A DNA stretch of 54,189 nucleotides. Source: a virus. The notes beneath the pieces were generated by a model. That model was given only the letters and a program-made list of their open reading frames with translations, was not told the origin of the DNA and did no database searches. The position numbers and the translations under genes are program-made. The DNA is taken from the IMG/VR virus record IMGVR_UViG_3300040807_003078, positions 1-54,189 of that record, one strand, 5' to 3'. Shown here piece by piece: positions 27,601-33,592 of this stretch (positions within the stretch are counted from its first letter, which is position 1; each line of letters begins with the position of its first letter).

Positions 27601-28516
27601 CAACAACGCACTGGGAATGAAACAGAGAAGAGAAGTTTTAGAAGGAAGACCAAGCGGCGTGTTCAAATTGAGGTTTGACACACTCAACGCAAGTTACACA
27701 TATGTGTGGTTGAACGGAGAGCAGTTGACACAGAATCAAGACTACACTGTGAGTGGAAACACAGTCACGGTCACGGGTAAGACTATCACATCAAGCGACA
27801 GGTTGGACGTGATGTACTTCGCACTGGAGACAGCGGTGGGAAGCACAGGCTTCAGGATATTCAAAGATATGTTGAACAGGACTTTCTACAAACGTATCTC
27901 TAAAACTGCCACAACAAAATTAACATTGAGTATGACGGAAGGCACACAGACAATCACGGTCGAGGACGCATCTGTACTGCCTACACCAGACGCGGCGAGC
28001 AACACGCCAGGCGTTGTGTTCATAGACAAAGAGAGAATAGAATACTTTACATTATCAGGTAACACGTTGGGACAACTAAGACGTGGTACTTTGGGAACAG
28101 GAATTAAGGAGCATGGATCAGGCACGGAAGTGGTAGATGCGTCTGGTACTCAAACCATCCCTTATGCGGACACTGTGTACACCAACACCTTCACAGGTGA
28201 CGGTAGCACAGCGACGTTGACACTATCACAAACACCATCATCCGCTAGTGAGTTAGACATATTCATTGGTGGCCAACGATTGTTGCTCACTAGCGAGGAT
28301 GGATCAACCATAAACTACTCTGTGGACGGAAGCACAACTGCGGTGACTTTGAGCACTGTACCCGCTTCAGGAACACAGGTTAAAATATTACACAAGAAAG
28401 GACAGGTCTGGTACACAGCGAAAGATGGTAATCCAGCAGATGGTAAAGGATTACAGGCTTCAACTACTCAACAGGCTAAATTCATTGCTAATGAGCCCAC
28501 AAACGCACCTGAATAA
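15686..28516 (+). CDS. Giant modular baseplate/virion protein in the gp7 position (4276 aa)
   Basis: It directly follows gp6, where T4 has gp7 (1032 residues). The N-terminal 170 residues (HLPAFYRTDANQRFLASTLD and IDYDKLVNYREYYWIPEG) look like the wedge-anchoring part. A cupredoxin-like domain follows at about 205-290, with His221 and Cys275-x2-His278-x2-Met281 as type-1 copper ligands. CBM5/12-like modules occur near 1660-1702 (WLANTDYSIGDSVEYQGKFY) and 3393-3438. FG-GAP-like propeller repeats lie at about 2090-2535 (FGESIAMSKDGSTLIIGAPG). From about 3510 to 4245 come repeated beta modules with DGST turns (about 18 DGST in all). No enzyme motif or signal peptide is seen. It is likely a wedge plus long surface arms, possibly binding glycans. 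The true equivalence to gp7 is inferred from order. Confidence 0.75.
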   Translation: MADNPTNSLTNNEVVKQGTNEYRRTVQHLPAFYRTDANQRFLASTLDPLVQKGSLERLDGYIGRQDAYTRNVTDRYLTATSRDRFAYQLEPAVTYTDRDTTSVNPEDQVKFTGTYDDYINQIKYFGGQVNNHDRLNKETVYSWNPAIDYDKLVNYREYYWIPEGPGAIEIDSVGPSAVVEYKVINNARAAYEFVHRENENNPILTLYKGNTYKFDVDAKGHPFWIMTEPYKSKVSADGSTSTIFDTGVTNNGADEGTVTFTVPTTGVPATLYYQCGNHDAMYGIIQIKDATSTTMINVENDIVGAKNYSLRTLDLSNGMKIKFTNALVTSAYQGKEYYVEGVGEAITLTDVEDLITPGSYATESTILYDQVGYDSRPYAKAYYSPETKDYITIKRDSIDQNAWSRYNRWFHRSVIEETARISGHTPELNEDDRAKRPIIEFDSGLALYNHGTVAKKSVTLFDTVTTDAFSDVVKQTGYIVDGVSLADGMRVVFKNDTDPLVKNKIYDVSFVTAGDSTQVIALTEASDAVPSDNDSIFIEFGTANQGNTYYYDSTSETFKDAQQKTGVNQQPLFGMWDNNHVSFDDTTTYPTSTFAGAKVFEFATSDTATTDTVLGIKVKYNTINNVGDIVFESDHTSGTFTYKDGKTTVTKKLAEGHLHYTTGRSTHNSRSAWIKRTNESKQRVIRTFIVDKTEKQFFPIDFYKDSADLSDLEVSVSVNGTRKTQTTDYTLVDGTKNKYVKFNEVLEVNDQIRIAGYSSAEKVDGKGIYEVPENLSTNSLNQQLGTFTYGQILGHVKDIFDKNQDVTGAIPGASNLRDKPDARLKGGSIHQHEGPLLPAIFHLIDQEANFVTSVDYVAQEYEKWYNAFLTHATGTAYEGVAADRVDEIITAITPGRTSSFPFYYEDMIGYGENVSTRNYTVLGSSQTDYALDSQHNITTPSNRAVYVYLNGTQLLLGTDYTFSTTDDSVSISKTLAEGDKIVIKDYTDTTGSYMPPSPTKLGLYPKFKPEAFTDTTYITDTAVIRKHDGSIIKAYGDERDDLILELEKRIYNNLKTAYDSSLLDINDVVPSAFTSTDYSTAEIDNVMGPDFYNWAGRNNVQYINNTVFSEGSPFTYNYSRSTDRLNGAKLPGHWRAIYKYFYDTDSPHTRPWEMFGHSEKPSDWEDTYGAAPYTSGNDVLWDALEAEPGRYGKPLIKSYLPVDASGNLLDPLAAGLVNNFDIPGRQNAWKFGDQAPAETAWRRSSAYPFAVIKTLALTRPARFFSNMFDPSRLSTNTAGNQIYAETGVRQTLASSKYHIETLTDEDTGVTTRYQTAGYQPIIVNYLINRNLNVKTFYHDKMKALTVQLAYKLGGFTDKDNIKVLTDSVSPGSTSGSKFIPDENYKILFRTSNPVESFYYSGVLIEKNTNISEDGSTVLGGYKVLGYSTIKPYFNFNYPVKTTTANKVSVEGSVNVEQYKLYQEATQTIPYGYVFDTIQDVADFLFGYGHWLESQGFKFNKFSNELKETLNWSNAVREFLFWTTQEWAPGSAITVSPAADGFELDTNNSIVGKLRNLAGDYSLLDSGGRKIDVKELSTKRIGKTFELGIKSDTVGLYNVALNTVQKEHILIFDNQTVFSDVIYDPSTGFRQQRLKLVGWKTANWNGDYYAPGFMFDSAQVKYWLANTDYSIGDSVEYQGKFYVSKSNHNSGNTFDNSKWTLKDNKPAPQLIPNFDYKISQFNDFYNLETNNFDESQQQLAQRLIGYQSRDYLENLFVNDVSQYKFYQGYIREKGTQNAIDKLLKAKYEGEDITLDLYPEWMIRTGNFGNTDSTENIQLYLRDNEVTADPQSIELVNTTNDTADYSRSLKVVQNDLYYKPVEYTASTTFSRYDYTKQGVDRDNVQKFKTAGYPQLEQVQHTAYNIDDLFNLDINGVQNKDLIWVANKSNLDWDVFRITNAGVKIATLLLINDATQLEITFTGSHGLSAGTTTSTADLFAIANSEESTLNGVYQVQSTPDHKTVVIDYSGNVGFIPALEDGSTADSYGNVYKFVSVRLSSMDNVNDLLPFNDYDDKQVAQDVNGDHVFADADASGLWRVYEKQDPYTTALQLSPDDATASQEFGYRIVARNDGRTVVASAPGKGQGEVHFLFRTSTEPGTTLLTQASATMTDNDDNTSRLGESLSMSTDENFVVAGAPYTNALGSDGSTRFTDSGLIKIYVWGPTTFKYGILNTITPHVDAASQNFGWAHKISEPGSSSSRSTAQKYLFVSAPGHSSDKGRVYVYTWGIGADGSTYDTWTKDYTLEAPAGGSGQRFGHRIEANDNGDILAVSSLAPGNAGKVEIFVRSGADGSSASTFTLTQTLTGVTSDGSTANTAFGESIAMSKDGSTLIIGAPGVDNSDHADSGAVYYYKWNADGSTNTYTLQQTITVPSTYANMKFGSTLSINHTGKRLVIGAENFASSREMKFDSGETTFDLQDTVIVDSNTGSGGAFTATMYNTKFVLDDRLMADNVSANDDFGRGVCVIDNSVFVGAPDDDGNVTSDGSTRLLNDGTMTCYDLTENGHYAWKNITTETALIDVDKLGQVFQFSTKTKQINDYYDLYDPIKGRILGIADREINIKTAWDPASYNVGQSANFKTAWAENHIGEVWWDLSTVKWLWYEQDSQEYKTNNWGATFPGSSINVYEWVESRLLPSEWNLRSEGTGEAVSGTALYGDDSQFSVVQKYDSSLDRFINYYYYWVKGKTTLPANSVVTRKNTVGFVANVIANPKTFDFKYYAITGTNSLLINNYSDLSNDDIVLNVDIRNNTFDATSHSVWTLVREGDKENKPSTVIETRWWDSLIGKNESGDLVPDFKLPVNERYGNSVRPRQSWYVDRYSALKEIIDYANTMLKKNQLSGTINLDNLDSKDPEPTAQSLEWDASVDTYAELNYINTADLSGTVNYLVKADETANNFWTIYQWDGTEWSRTKVQTYNTSAYWSYTDWYKVDGDMIHDENTKIDKQVTYQYELDTLDLQIGKHVKVTSADTGGWKLFMRTASGWENVGTENGTIRLSTKLYDYSQDATGFAGQDSFDDNFFDQEPGIETRKILTALRDDLFINELAVEYNTLFFTGLRKVLSEQTYVNWMFKTSFINVKNSVRELDQRKSYTTGTDSWIEDYINEVKPFHTKLREYKLGYDKLETQDGIYTDFDSPTFYDASTGKIRSLNVDSDTDKLTEYPWQMWNDYHKKYVQSITVTSGGSGYEVAPTVSILGGTTGSTGPFQLQATSSSGATSGSFGYYFPLFTSEKQAEIHDSQNGGSGTTKSYTFDGYDGTFYGPTASVTEAQSSKSTLYKMYVTPSTTAATATAIIQGGVVTKINVTGIGANYTTTPTVVLTGGKTDGTTPTDTAKAYANLNNDLVRDFDTTIKFDRIASTSSVVDWAANTTYEYGALIRYKNELYKATNRFTSTSDFDDNINSLYKYTGDERALNAADRIKGFYTPGSGMPGNELDQVMTGVDYGGTMVTGLLFNQEAGWDRSGWYDFPWDNYGDSRVKAFRADGSTASYTFDTAPASNEVYQVYITADDSTRRKLSDVIRGDGSTATFTISETPDGDALVEFIPFDDDGVLTPTDDRTLDSIVKGGLFTSALGHAPSDIVLEGDGFVTPDTSYAPEETVPGQIFDTLDIKVYTSPESGVPFISEMNHVGNGSTTTFSIGDYPGSLGSVTVSVDGVVQKLTTNYSINVANKTITFTSAPANHSVISTRVFAISGENYRVLNAFTGDGSTTTFKTSTRGEFNLDSTSSDIYVTVDGVPTTAYTTTTRANTITVVFNTAPAASSYIQIAGFNKSTTSTRSYASVRNQAITYDGSTTRYTLTYPPGAIGPFSGLTTVEVNGRVLRGPDNTYYVGDGSTYTYGVASGLGDDSTVDPAKTITAASQVQVFVNGVQKNLNTHYTVDIGNQNIEFVTAHVPTSTDVICISTLVDHQYYNEGTDIILVPSAITSPYSLTANDVLSVTTFNNALGMKQRREVLEGRPSGVFKLRFDTLNASYTYVWLNGEQLTQNQDYTVSGNTVTVTGKTITSSDRLDVMYFALETAVGSTGFRIFKDMLNRTFYKRISKTATTKLTLSMTEGTQTITVEDASVLPTPDAASNTPGVVFIDKERIEYFTLSGNTLGQLRRGTLGTGIKEHGSGTEVVDASGTQTIPYADTVYTNTFTGDGSTATLTLSQTPSSASELDIFIGGQRLLLTSEDGSTINYSVDGSTTAVTLSTVPASGTQVKILHKKGQVWYTAKDGNPADGKGLQASTTQQAKFIANEPTNAPE

Positions 28517-28525
28517 ATACACTAG

Positions 28526-29251
28526 ATGACACAGGACAACAAACCAACAGAATCAAAAGAAGAGAACAAGAAGCCTCAGGATAACACAGGTGTTATGATG
28601 ACTGGGCACATAAAGATATTCGACCCAGAGACAGGCGAAGTGATTGTTGACAAGAGAAACGCGATACACTACGAGAACATGTCTCAGGCCTTGGCTAACT
28701 CATTAGCGAATAAATCAACAGGCTTCGTACACGAAATGGCTTTCGGTAATGGCGGTACAAGTGTAGATCCAACGGGAGTGATCACTTACCTAACACCAAA
28801 CTCAACAGGTACAAATGCCACGTTGTACAACCAAACTTACTACAAAGTGGTGGATGACAACTCTGCAACAAACAAAGATACCACAAGAAACAAGATGGAA
28901 GTGAGACACACTGCCGGCAACAAATACACTGACATTGTTGTGACTTGCACACTTGACTACGGTGAGCCAACAGGACAGGCGGCCTTCGACAACACGACCA
29001 ACTTCAACGGCGACTACGTGTTCGATGAATTAGGATTAAAATCATGGGAAGGAACTGAGAACGGATCAACTAACAAGTTGTTGACACACGTGATATTCCA
29101 CCCGGTACAGAAATCACTCAACAGATTGATACAGATTGATTACACTCTAAGGATTCAAAGTTTAACAACATTCACCGAAACAAGTTCTACAGCACTGTCA
29201 ACATCCAACACAGTGAGCGGAACAACATCAGGTGGTAACACAGGATACTAA
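28526..29251 (+). CDS. Conserved virion structural protein, in the gp8-gp9 position
   Basis: This 241-residue protein has a charged N-terminus (TESKEENKKPQD) followed by a conserved-looking block: TGHIKIFDPETGEVIVDKRN, AIHYENMSQALANSLAN and VHEMAFGNGGTSVDPTG. The C-terminus is Thr/Ser/Gly-rich. The IHYENMSxALA block recurs in structural proteins of T4-like marine phages that I associate with the baseplate-fibre junction. I find no identity with T4 gp8, gp9 or gp10. It lies 9 bases behind the giant protein and overlaps the first fibre-like gene (TAATG), so it probably connects fibres to the baseplate. That role is an inference. Confidence 0.55.
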   Translation: MTQDNKPTESKEENKKPQDNTGVMMTGHIKIFDPETGEVIVDKRNAIHYENMSQALANSLANKSTGFVHEMAFGNGGTSVDPTGVITYLTPNSTGTNATLYNQTYYKVVDDNSATNKDTTRNKMEVRHTAGNKYTDIVVTCTLDYGEPTGQAAFDNTTNFNGDYVFDELGLKSWEGTENGSTNKLLTHVIFHPVQKSLNRLIQIDYTLRIQSLTTFTETSSTALSTSNTVSGTTSGGNTGY

Positions 29252-30744
29252 TGCCATACACGGTAAACAAGACAAATAGTTCGGCTACGCCAAACTCCTA
29301 CACTGTACAGGACGGTGTTGTAAACTCTCAGACCGATTTAAGTTTCATAGGAAAAGGTTACGCAGGTTACGGTGAGAAAATTGCTGAGAACTTTTTACAT
29401 CTTTTAGAAAATTTCGCCAACGGAACTGCACCAACAAAACCAGTACTTGGACAAATATGGTATGACAGCACCGACGGTAGGTTGAAGGTATATACCTCTT
29501 CAGGATTCGTACCAGCAGGAGGAAACGTTCCGATACAATCATCTGCACCTAGCACTTTGACTAGAGGTGATCTTTGGATAGATTCAGGAACTGGACAACT
29601 TTATTTTTACAATGGCGCTTCTTCAACACTGGTTGGACCACCAAGTTCAACAGGTACAACGAATGGCTTCGTATATGAGACTATATTAGATTCTAGTGAC
29701 ACAAATCAAAATATTACAAAATGGTACAACGACGGAAATTTAATCGCTATAATATCGGAAGACGAGTTCACACCAAAGAGTGCTATATCAGGCTTCGCGA
29801 CAATAAAGAAAGGTATCACCCTTACAACTGCGATAGCAAACACCAAGTTCCAAGGCACTGCCACAGATGCTGATGCACTAGGTGGTGTAGCGGCGGCAAA
29901 TTATCTAAGGGCGAACGCTAACGATACCACATCTGGAACTTTATCAATAGCAAATGACGGCGGATTGATTGTTGGAGCAGACAGTGATATGACTTTCACT
30001 GTTGACAGTTCGGGCGGTATCATCAGTAACGTCACACAAAACACAGACATCACTTTCAAAGTGAACGACGCTGGTACTACGACCACTGTAATGACAATAG
30101 ATGGATCAGAGTCTAGGGTAGGTATAGGAACAACGTCGCCAACAACAAAATTAGAAATTTCAGGAACAACCACATCAACAGCATTCGCAGGTGCATTGAC
30201 TGGAGATGTCACAGGTAACTTGACTAGTTCTGGAGCAAACACCATGGGAACATTGACCATGGGAGGCACTTTGACAACGAAAGCAATATTGCCAGACACA
30301 GATGCGTCATATGATATTGGATCATCGTCGAAAAAATTCAGTAAAATTTATGCTACAGCAACTTCGGCCGAGTACGCTGACTTGGCGGAGATGTACCTGA
30401 CCGACAAGCCATATCCAGTGGGCACGGTGATGTACGTCCACGACGTGGACACATTGGCGGATGCGAGAGCGGGCGAGATTCCGGTGGGAGTCATATCCGA
30501 GTATCCAGCATTCTTGATGAACAACACACAGGCAATGAGCAATGGCCAGTCCGTAGCACTTAAAGGTAGGGTACCAGTAAGGGTTATCGGTTCTTGCAAG
30601 GCGGGACAGCCTGTTTATGTGGGAGAATCTGGCGTAGCAACACCATATGCTGAAGGACAATCAAGCATATTCATAGTGGGAATAGCATTAACAAGCAAGG
30701 ACACAGAGGAAGAGGGACTGGTGGAGTGCATACTTAAAGTGTAG
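29251..30744 (+). CDS. Tail fibre-like structural protein, paralogue 1
   Basis: The 497-residue protein shares its N-terminal 90 residues with two neighbours (30767 and 35478): FIGKGYAGYGEKIAENFLHL, LENFANGTAPTKPVLGQIWY and D-x-T-x-G-R-LKVY. It then has repeats of beta-rich shaft sequence, and a distal segment with YADLAEMYLTDKPYPVGTVM, GVISEYPAFLMN and VALKGRVPVRVIG. The latter segment recurs in paralogue 3. Such proteins form trimeric fibres or side ornaments in T4-like cyanophages and pelagiphages. It has no intramolecular chaperone signature I recognise. Its distal part is probably receptor-facing. Confidence 0.7.
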   Translation: MPYTVNKTNSSATPNSYTVQDGVVNSQTDLSFIGKGYAGYGEKIAENFLHLLENFANGTAPTKPVLGQIWYDSTDGRLKVYTSSGFVPAGGNVPIQSSAPSTLTRGDLWIDSGTGQLYFYNGASSTLVGPPSSTGTTNGFVYETILDSSDTNQNITKWYNDGNLIAIISEDEFTPKSAISGFATIKKGITLTTAIANTKFQGTATDADALGGVAAANYLRANANDTTSGTLSIANDGGLIVGADSDMTFTVDSSGGIISNVTQNTDITFKVNDAGTTTTVMTIDGSESRVGIGTTSPTTKLEISGTTTSTAFAGALTGDVTGNLTSSGANTMGTLTMGGTLTTKAILPDTDASYDIGSSSKKFSKIYATATSAEYADLAEMYLTDKPYPVGTVMYVHDVDTLADARAGEIPVGVISEYPAFLMNNTQAMSNGQSVALKGRVPVRVIGSCKAGQPVYVGESGVATPYAEGQSSIFIVGIALTSKDTEEEGLVECILKV

Positions 30745-30754
30745 CACGAGCTGG

Positions 30755-30762
30755 TAAATATA
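30755..30762 (+). promoter_or_regulatory. Late-promoter-like TAAATATA box before fibre paralogue 2
   Basis: TAAATATA lies 4 bases before the ATG at 30767, within TAAATATACAAAATGG. The same context is found before gp25. There is no good Shine-Dalgarno sequence here, so the AU-rich leader may itself help ribosome binding. Promoter function is uncertain. Confidence 0.3.
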
Positions 30763-30766
30763 CAAA

Positions 30767-32161
30767 ATGGCGTACACAATTAACAAAACAGACGGAACAG
30801 TAGTTGCTACAATCACGGATGGAACGGTGGACAACACCACTTCGTTGCAGTTGTTTGGTAAATCATATTCAGGATTTGGCGAGGGGCTCAACGAGAACCT
30901 AGTAAAATTATTAGAGAACGCGGCATCAACCGCGGCACCTACAGCACCTTTGAAGGGTGAACTGTGGTTTGACACAACAACAAACCAGTTGAAAGTTTAC
31001 GACGGCACGAGTTTCAAACCAACAGGTGGTTCTAAATCGAGTGCGAGCCAGCCCACCTCACCATCAGCGGGAGACCTATGGCATGACACGGCGAATGATC
31101 AAGTTTCTGTTTACACAGGAAGTGCTTGGTTACTGGTAGGACCAGTATACACATCAGGACAGACTCTATCAGGTTGGAAGATCGAGACACTGGCAAGTTC
31201 AGGTGGAAACAAAGTGGTTTCATCGATGTACGTTGGCAACACAAGGGTTGCTATACTTTCTAAGGAAACTTTCACACCAAGTGCTACGCAAACTGGATTC
31301 GCAGAAATAAAAGCAGGATTCACACTTAACTCAACTTTGAGTGCTGTGTTCGAAGGTACAACAACATCTTCGGCGGCAATAGATGTGTCAGGAACATCAA
31401 ACACTTCAGCGACAGTGATCGCAGGAGGTAATTTTTTAAGAGCAGATGCGGCAGACACGACTACAGGTGCTTTGACCGTGGACACAGATTCAGGTGTAAT
31501 CATTGGTGACGCACAAGAGTTGACTATCACAGTTTCAAGCAATGACGTGACTGTTGCCCAAACTTCTCAAGACAAGGATTTGAAATTCACAGTAAACGAT
31601 GGCGGCGTGACGAAGACACCTCTACAGTTGACAGGTGCCGACGGCGGCATAGACATCACAGGTGACGTTACCATCACAGGTAACTTGAACATATCAGGTG
31701 AATACAATGCTAGTTCGTCAGCGATCAACACATACGATGACGCATTCATCAAGTTAAACAACGGAAACAGTGAAGTAGATTCAGGTATCATAGTAGAAAC
31801 GTCAGACACTGATGATGCCAGATTGTTTTACGATGTATCAGAAAACAGATGGAGTGCTGGTGAGAACCAATCATATTCTCCGATAATCAGATTAGCGGAT
31901 GCTGTGACAGACGGCAACGCAAACAAAGAAAAAGTTTTGAAAACAACAGCGGCTGGACTAGTAACAGTCACAAACATAAACTTGGCCGCAGTCGGTTCAG
32001 CAATAACAACATCAGACACTTCAAGCGTGAGTGTTCCAACTATTGGACAGGTGGCCACTTTTGGTAACCTATGGGGCGGATCAGCCAAAACTGTTTCAAC
32101 TTCAGCACCAACATCAGGCGACGGTGACAACGGGGACTTCTGGTTCGTAAGGGAGGCGTAA
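30767..32161 (+). CDS. Tail fibre-like structural protein, paralogue 2
   Basis: The 464-residue protein has the same N-terminal module as paralogue 1 (LFGKSYSGFGEGLNENLVKL, LENAASTAAPTAPLKGELWF, D-x-T-x-NQLKVYDG) and a second repeat of it with GDLWHDTANDQVSVYTGSAW. Beta-rich shaft sequence follows, with FTVNDGGVTKTPLQLTG that is also in paralogue 3. The distal tip differs from the other two paralogues and ends in GSAKTVSTSAPTSGDGDNG. This pattern of shared base and divergent tips fits alternative receptor-binding fibres. No enzymatic motif is visible. Confidence 0.7.
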   Translation: MAYTINKTDGTVVATITDGTVDNTTSLQLFGKSYSGFGEGLNENLVKLLENAASTAAPTAPLKGELWFDTTTNQLKVYDGTSFKPTGGSKSSASQPTSPSAGDLWHDTANDQVSVYTGSAWLLVGPVYTSGQTLSGWKIETLASSGGNKVVSSMYVGNTRVAILSKETFTPSATQTGFAEIKAGFTLNSTLSAVFEGTTTSSAAIDVSGTSNTSATVIAGGNFLRADAADTTTGALTVDTDSGVIIGDAQELTITVSSNDVTVAQTSQDKDLKFTVNDGGVTKTPLQLTGADGGIDITGDVTITGNLNISGEYNASSSAINTYDDAFIKLNNGNSEVDSGIIVETSDTDDARLFYDVSENRWSAGENQSYSPIIRLADAVTDGNANKEKVLKTTAAGLVTVTNINLAAVGSAITTSDTSSVSVPTIGQVATFGNLWGGSAKTVSTSAPTSGDGDNGDFWFVREA

Positions 32162-32167
32162 TCCTTT

Positions 32168-33592
32168 ATGGCCGCAGTCGTCAAGACATTCAACTATACA
32201 GGCACACTCAACACCGTTACGATACCCGCGGGCACTACATCTATTGATGTACACCTATGGGGCGGAGCAGGTGGCGGTGGTGGTTCTGACGCAGGAGGCC
32301 CTGGAGGAACAGGTGCCGCGGGACACTACGTAACATCTTCTTCAATAGCAATATCATCAGCACAGATCGGAACAACAATGGAAGTTGCAGTTGGTGGTGG
32401 TGCCGCTGGTGGTGGATCAGGTGGTGGAGCACCAGGTGGTACAAATGGAAAAAGTAAAACAGCATATTCAGGTGGTGAAGGCGGTAACGCTGGACCAAAC
32501 CCATATTCAGGAGCAGGCGGAGGTGGCGGAGGAGCCACCCTAGTAAGGATCAACGGAACGGACATCGCAGTCGCAGGAGGCGGTGGTGGAGGTGCCGGTG
32601 CGGGTGCGGCCTCAAACGGAACGTCAGGAGTAAACACAAACACAGCAACAGGTAATTCACCAGGAACACTGGGAGAAGACGGCAAGGACCACAGCGGAGA
32701 CGGTGGTGGTGGTGGAGCCGGCGGTGGTGGTGTTGATGGGGGAACCTCCGGCGATGCGGGCACAGGCGACAACGGTGGTACTGGCGGTAGATCAGGATCA
32801 AACAACGCGGCCAGTGGAACAGAAAACAACGGTTCTGGTGTTACGCCGGGAGGCACTGGATCTCAGTACTACTCTTCGGGTGTAGCAGTTGGTGGACAGC
32901 CAGGCTCGTCAGGAGGAGATGGTAAAGCAGTAGTCATATTCAACGTAGGTGTACAGGCGAACTACAAAGTTTCAGGTACATGGAAAGCAATAGATGATAT
33001 GTATGTCAAAGTCTCGGGTGCTTGGAAGCAGGTCACAGCAGGTTATCACAAAGTTGGAGGTGTGTGGAAAGCACTTTTCAATTCGGGAATAAATTTCGTG
33101 TCGACATCGGCAGGGTTTGGTGACGCTAACGGAAGTTCAAGTTCAGGTGGCGGTGGAACAGGAGGCGGTTGTTTCATAGCAGGCACAATGATCTCAATGG
33201 CGGATGGCACACTCAAACCGGTTGAACAAGTGGACATAGGCGACATTGTATCAGTTGGTGGCAAAGTATTTGCAACAGGTAAGTTCTTGATAGACAACTT
33301 ATATGATTACAACGGTATTCAGGTATCTGGAACACACATGGTCAAAGAAGACGGTGCGTGGATCAGGGTTGAAGACAGCAGAATAGGAAGATCACTAGGT
33401 GACGACGAAGTTATAGTGTACGTGTTTGGTAACGAGAACAGAAGAATCATAATCAACGGAACAGAATTCACAGACTACTTCGAATTAAGCGAACAGCAAG
33501 AATTAGCCAACCACGGCGAACAGTTTTTCAGTAATTGGCAGGATCATGATAGACAGATTCATGATAAAAATGTTAATATACTGAATGCTTGA
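32168..33592 (+). CDS. Glycine-rich tail adhesin with a C-terminal Hint (autoprocessing) domain
   Basis: The 474-residue protein starts with a beta-strand module (FNYTGTLNTVTIPAGTTSID), followed by a glycine-rich region (about 30-270) with many GGGG runs. Such regions occur in phage adhesins that form loops on a polyglycine-helix scaffold. Two VSGxWKxV repeats follow (about 275-305). From Cys335 to the end there is a Hint domain: CFIAGTMISMADGTLKPVEQ, GDIV, then GTHMV with His390 (block B), and RRIIINGTEFTDYFE near the end. Hint domains cleave the peptide bond before the Cys. No C-terminal His-Asn for splicing is seen, so cleavage or ligation to another nucleophile is more likely than splicing. 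The gene overlaps the oxygenase gene by 8 bases. Confidence 0.75.
   Translation: MAAVVKTFNYTGTLNTVTIPAGTTSIDVHLWGGAGGGGGSDAGGPGGTGAAGHYVTSSSIAISSAQIGTTMEVAVGGGAAGGGSGGGAPGGTNGKSKTAYSGGEGGNAGPNPYSGAGGGGGGATLVRINGTDIAVAGGGGGGAGAGAASNGTSGVNTNTATGNSPGTLGEDGKDHSGDGGGGGAGGGGVDGGTSGDAGTGDNGGTGGRSGSNNAASGTENNGSGVTPGGTGSQYYSSGVAVGGQPGSSGGDGKAVVIFNVGVQANYKVSGTWKAIDDMYVKVSGAWKQVTAGYHKVGGVWKALFNSGINFVSTSAGFGDANGSSSSGGGGTGGGCFIAGTMISMADGTLKPVEQVDIGDIVSVGGKVFATGKFLIDNLYDYNGIQVSGTHMVKEDGAWIRVEDSRIGRSLGDDEVIVYVFGNENRRIIINGTEFTDYFELSEQQELANHGEQFFSNWQDHDRQIHDKNVNILNA

Noticed and set aside
28512-28519. AATAAATA before the gene at 28526 as a late promoter
   Set aside because: It overlaps the stop codon of the giant gene and ends 6 bases before the ATG; it differs from the consensus and would leave almost no leader.
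32326-32856. A 176-codon proline-rich minus-strand frame
   Set aside because: It is the antisense of the glycine-rich region of the adhesin (Gly codons give Pro codons on the opposite strand).
32260-32900. GGTGGT-like repeats that resemble a repeat array or CRISPR
   Set aside because: They encode glycine runs in frame, with no fixed repeat unit and no unique spacers.
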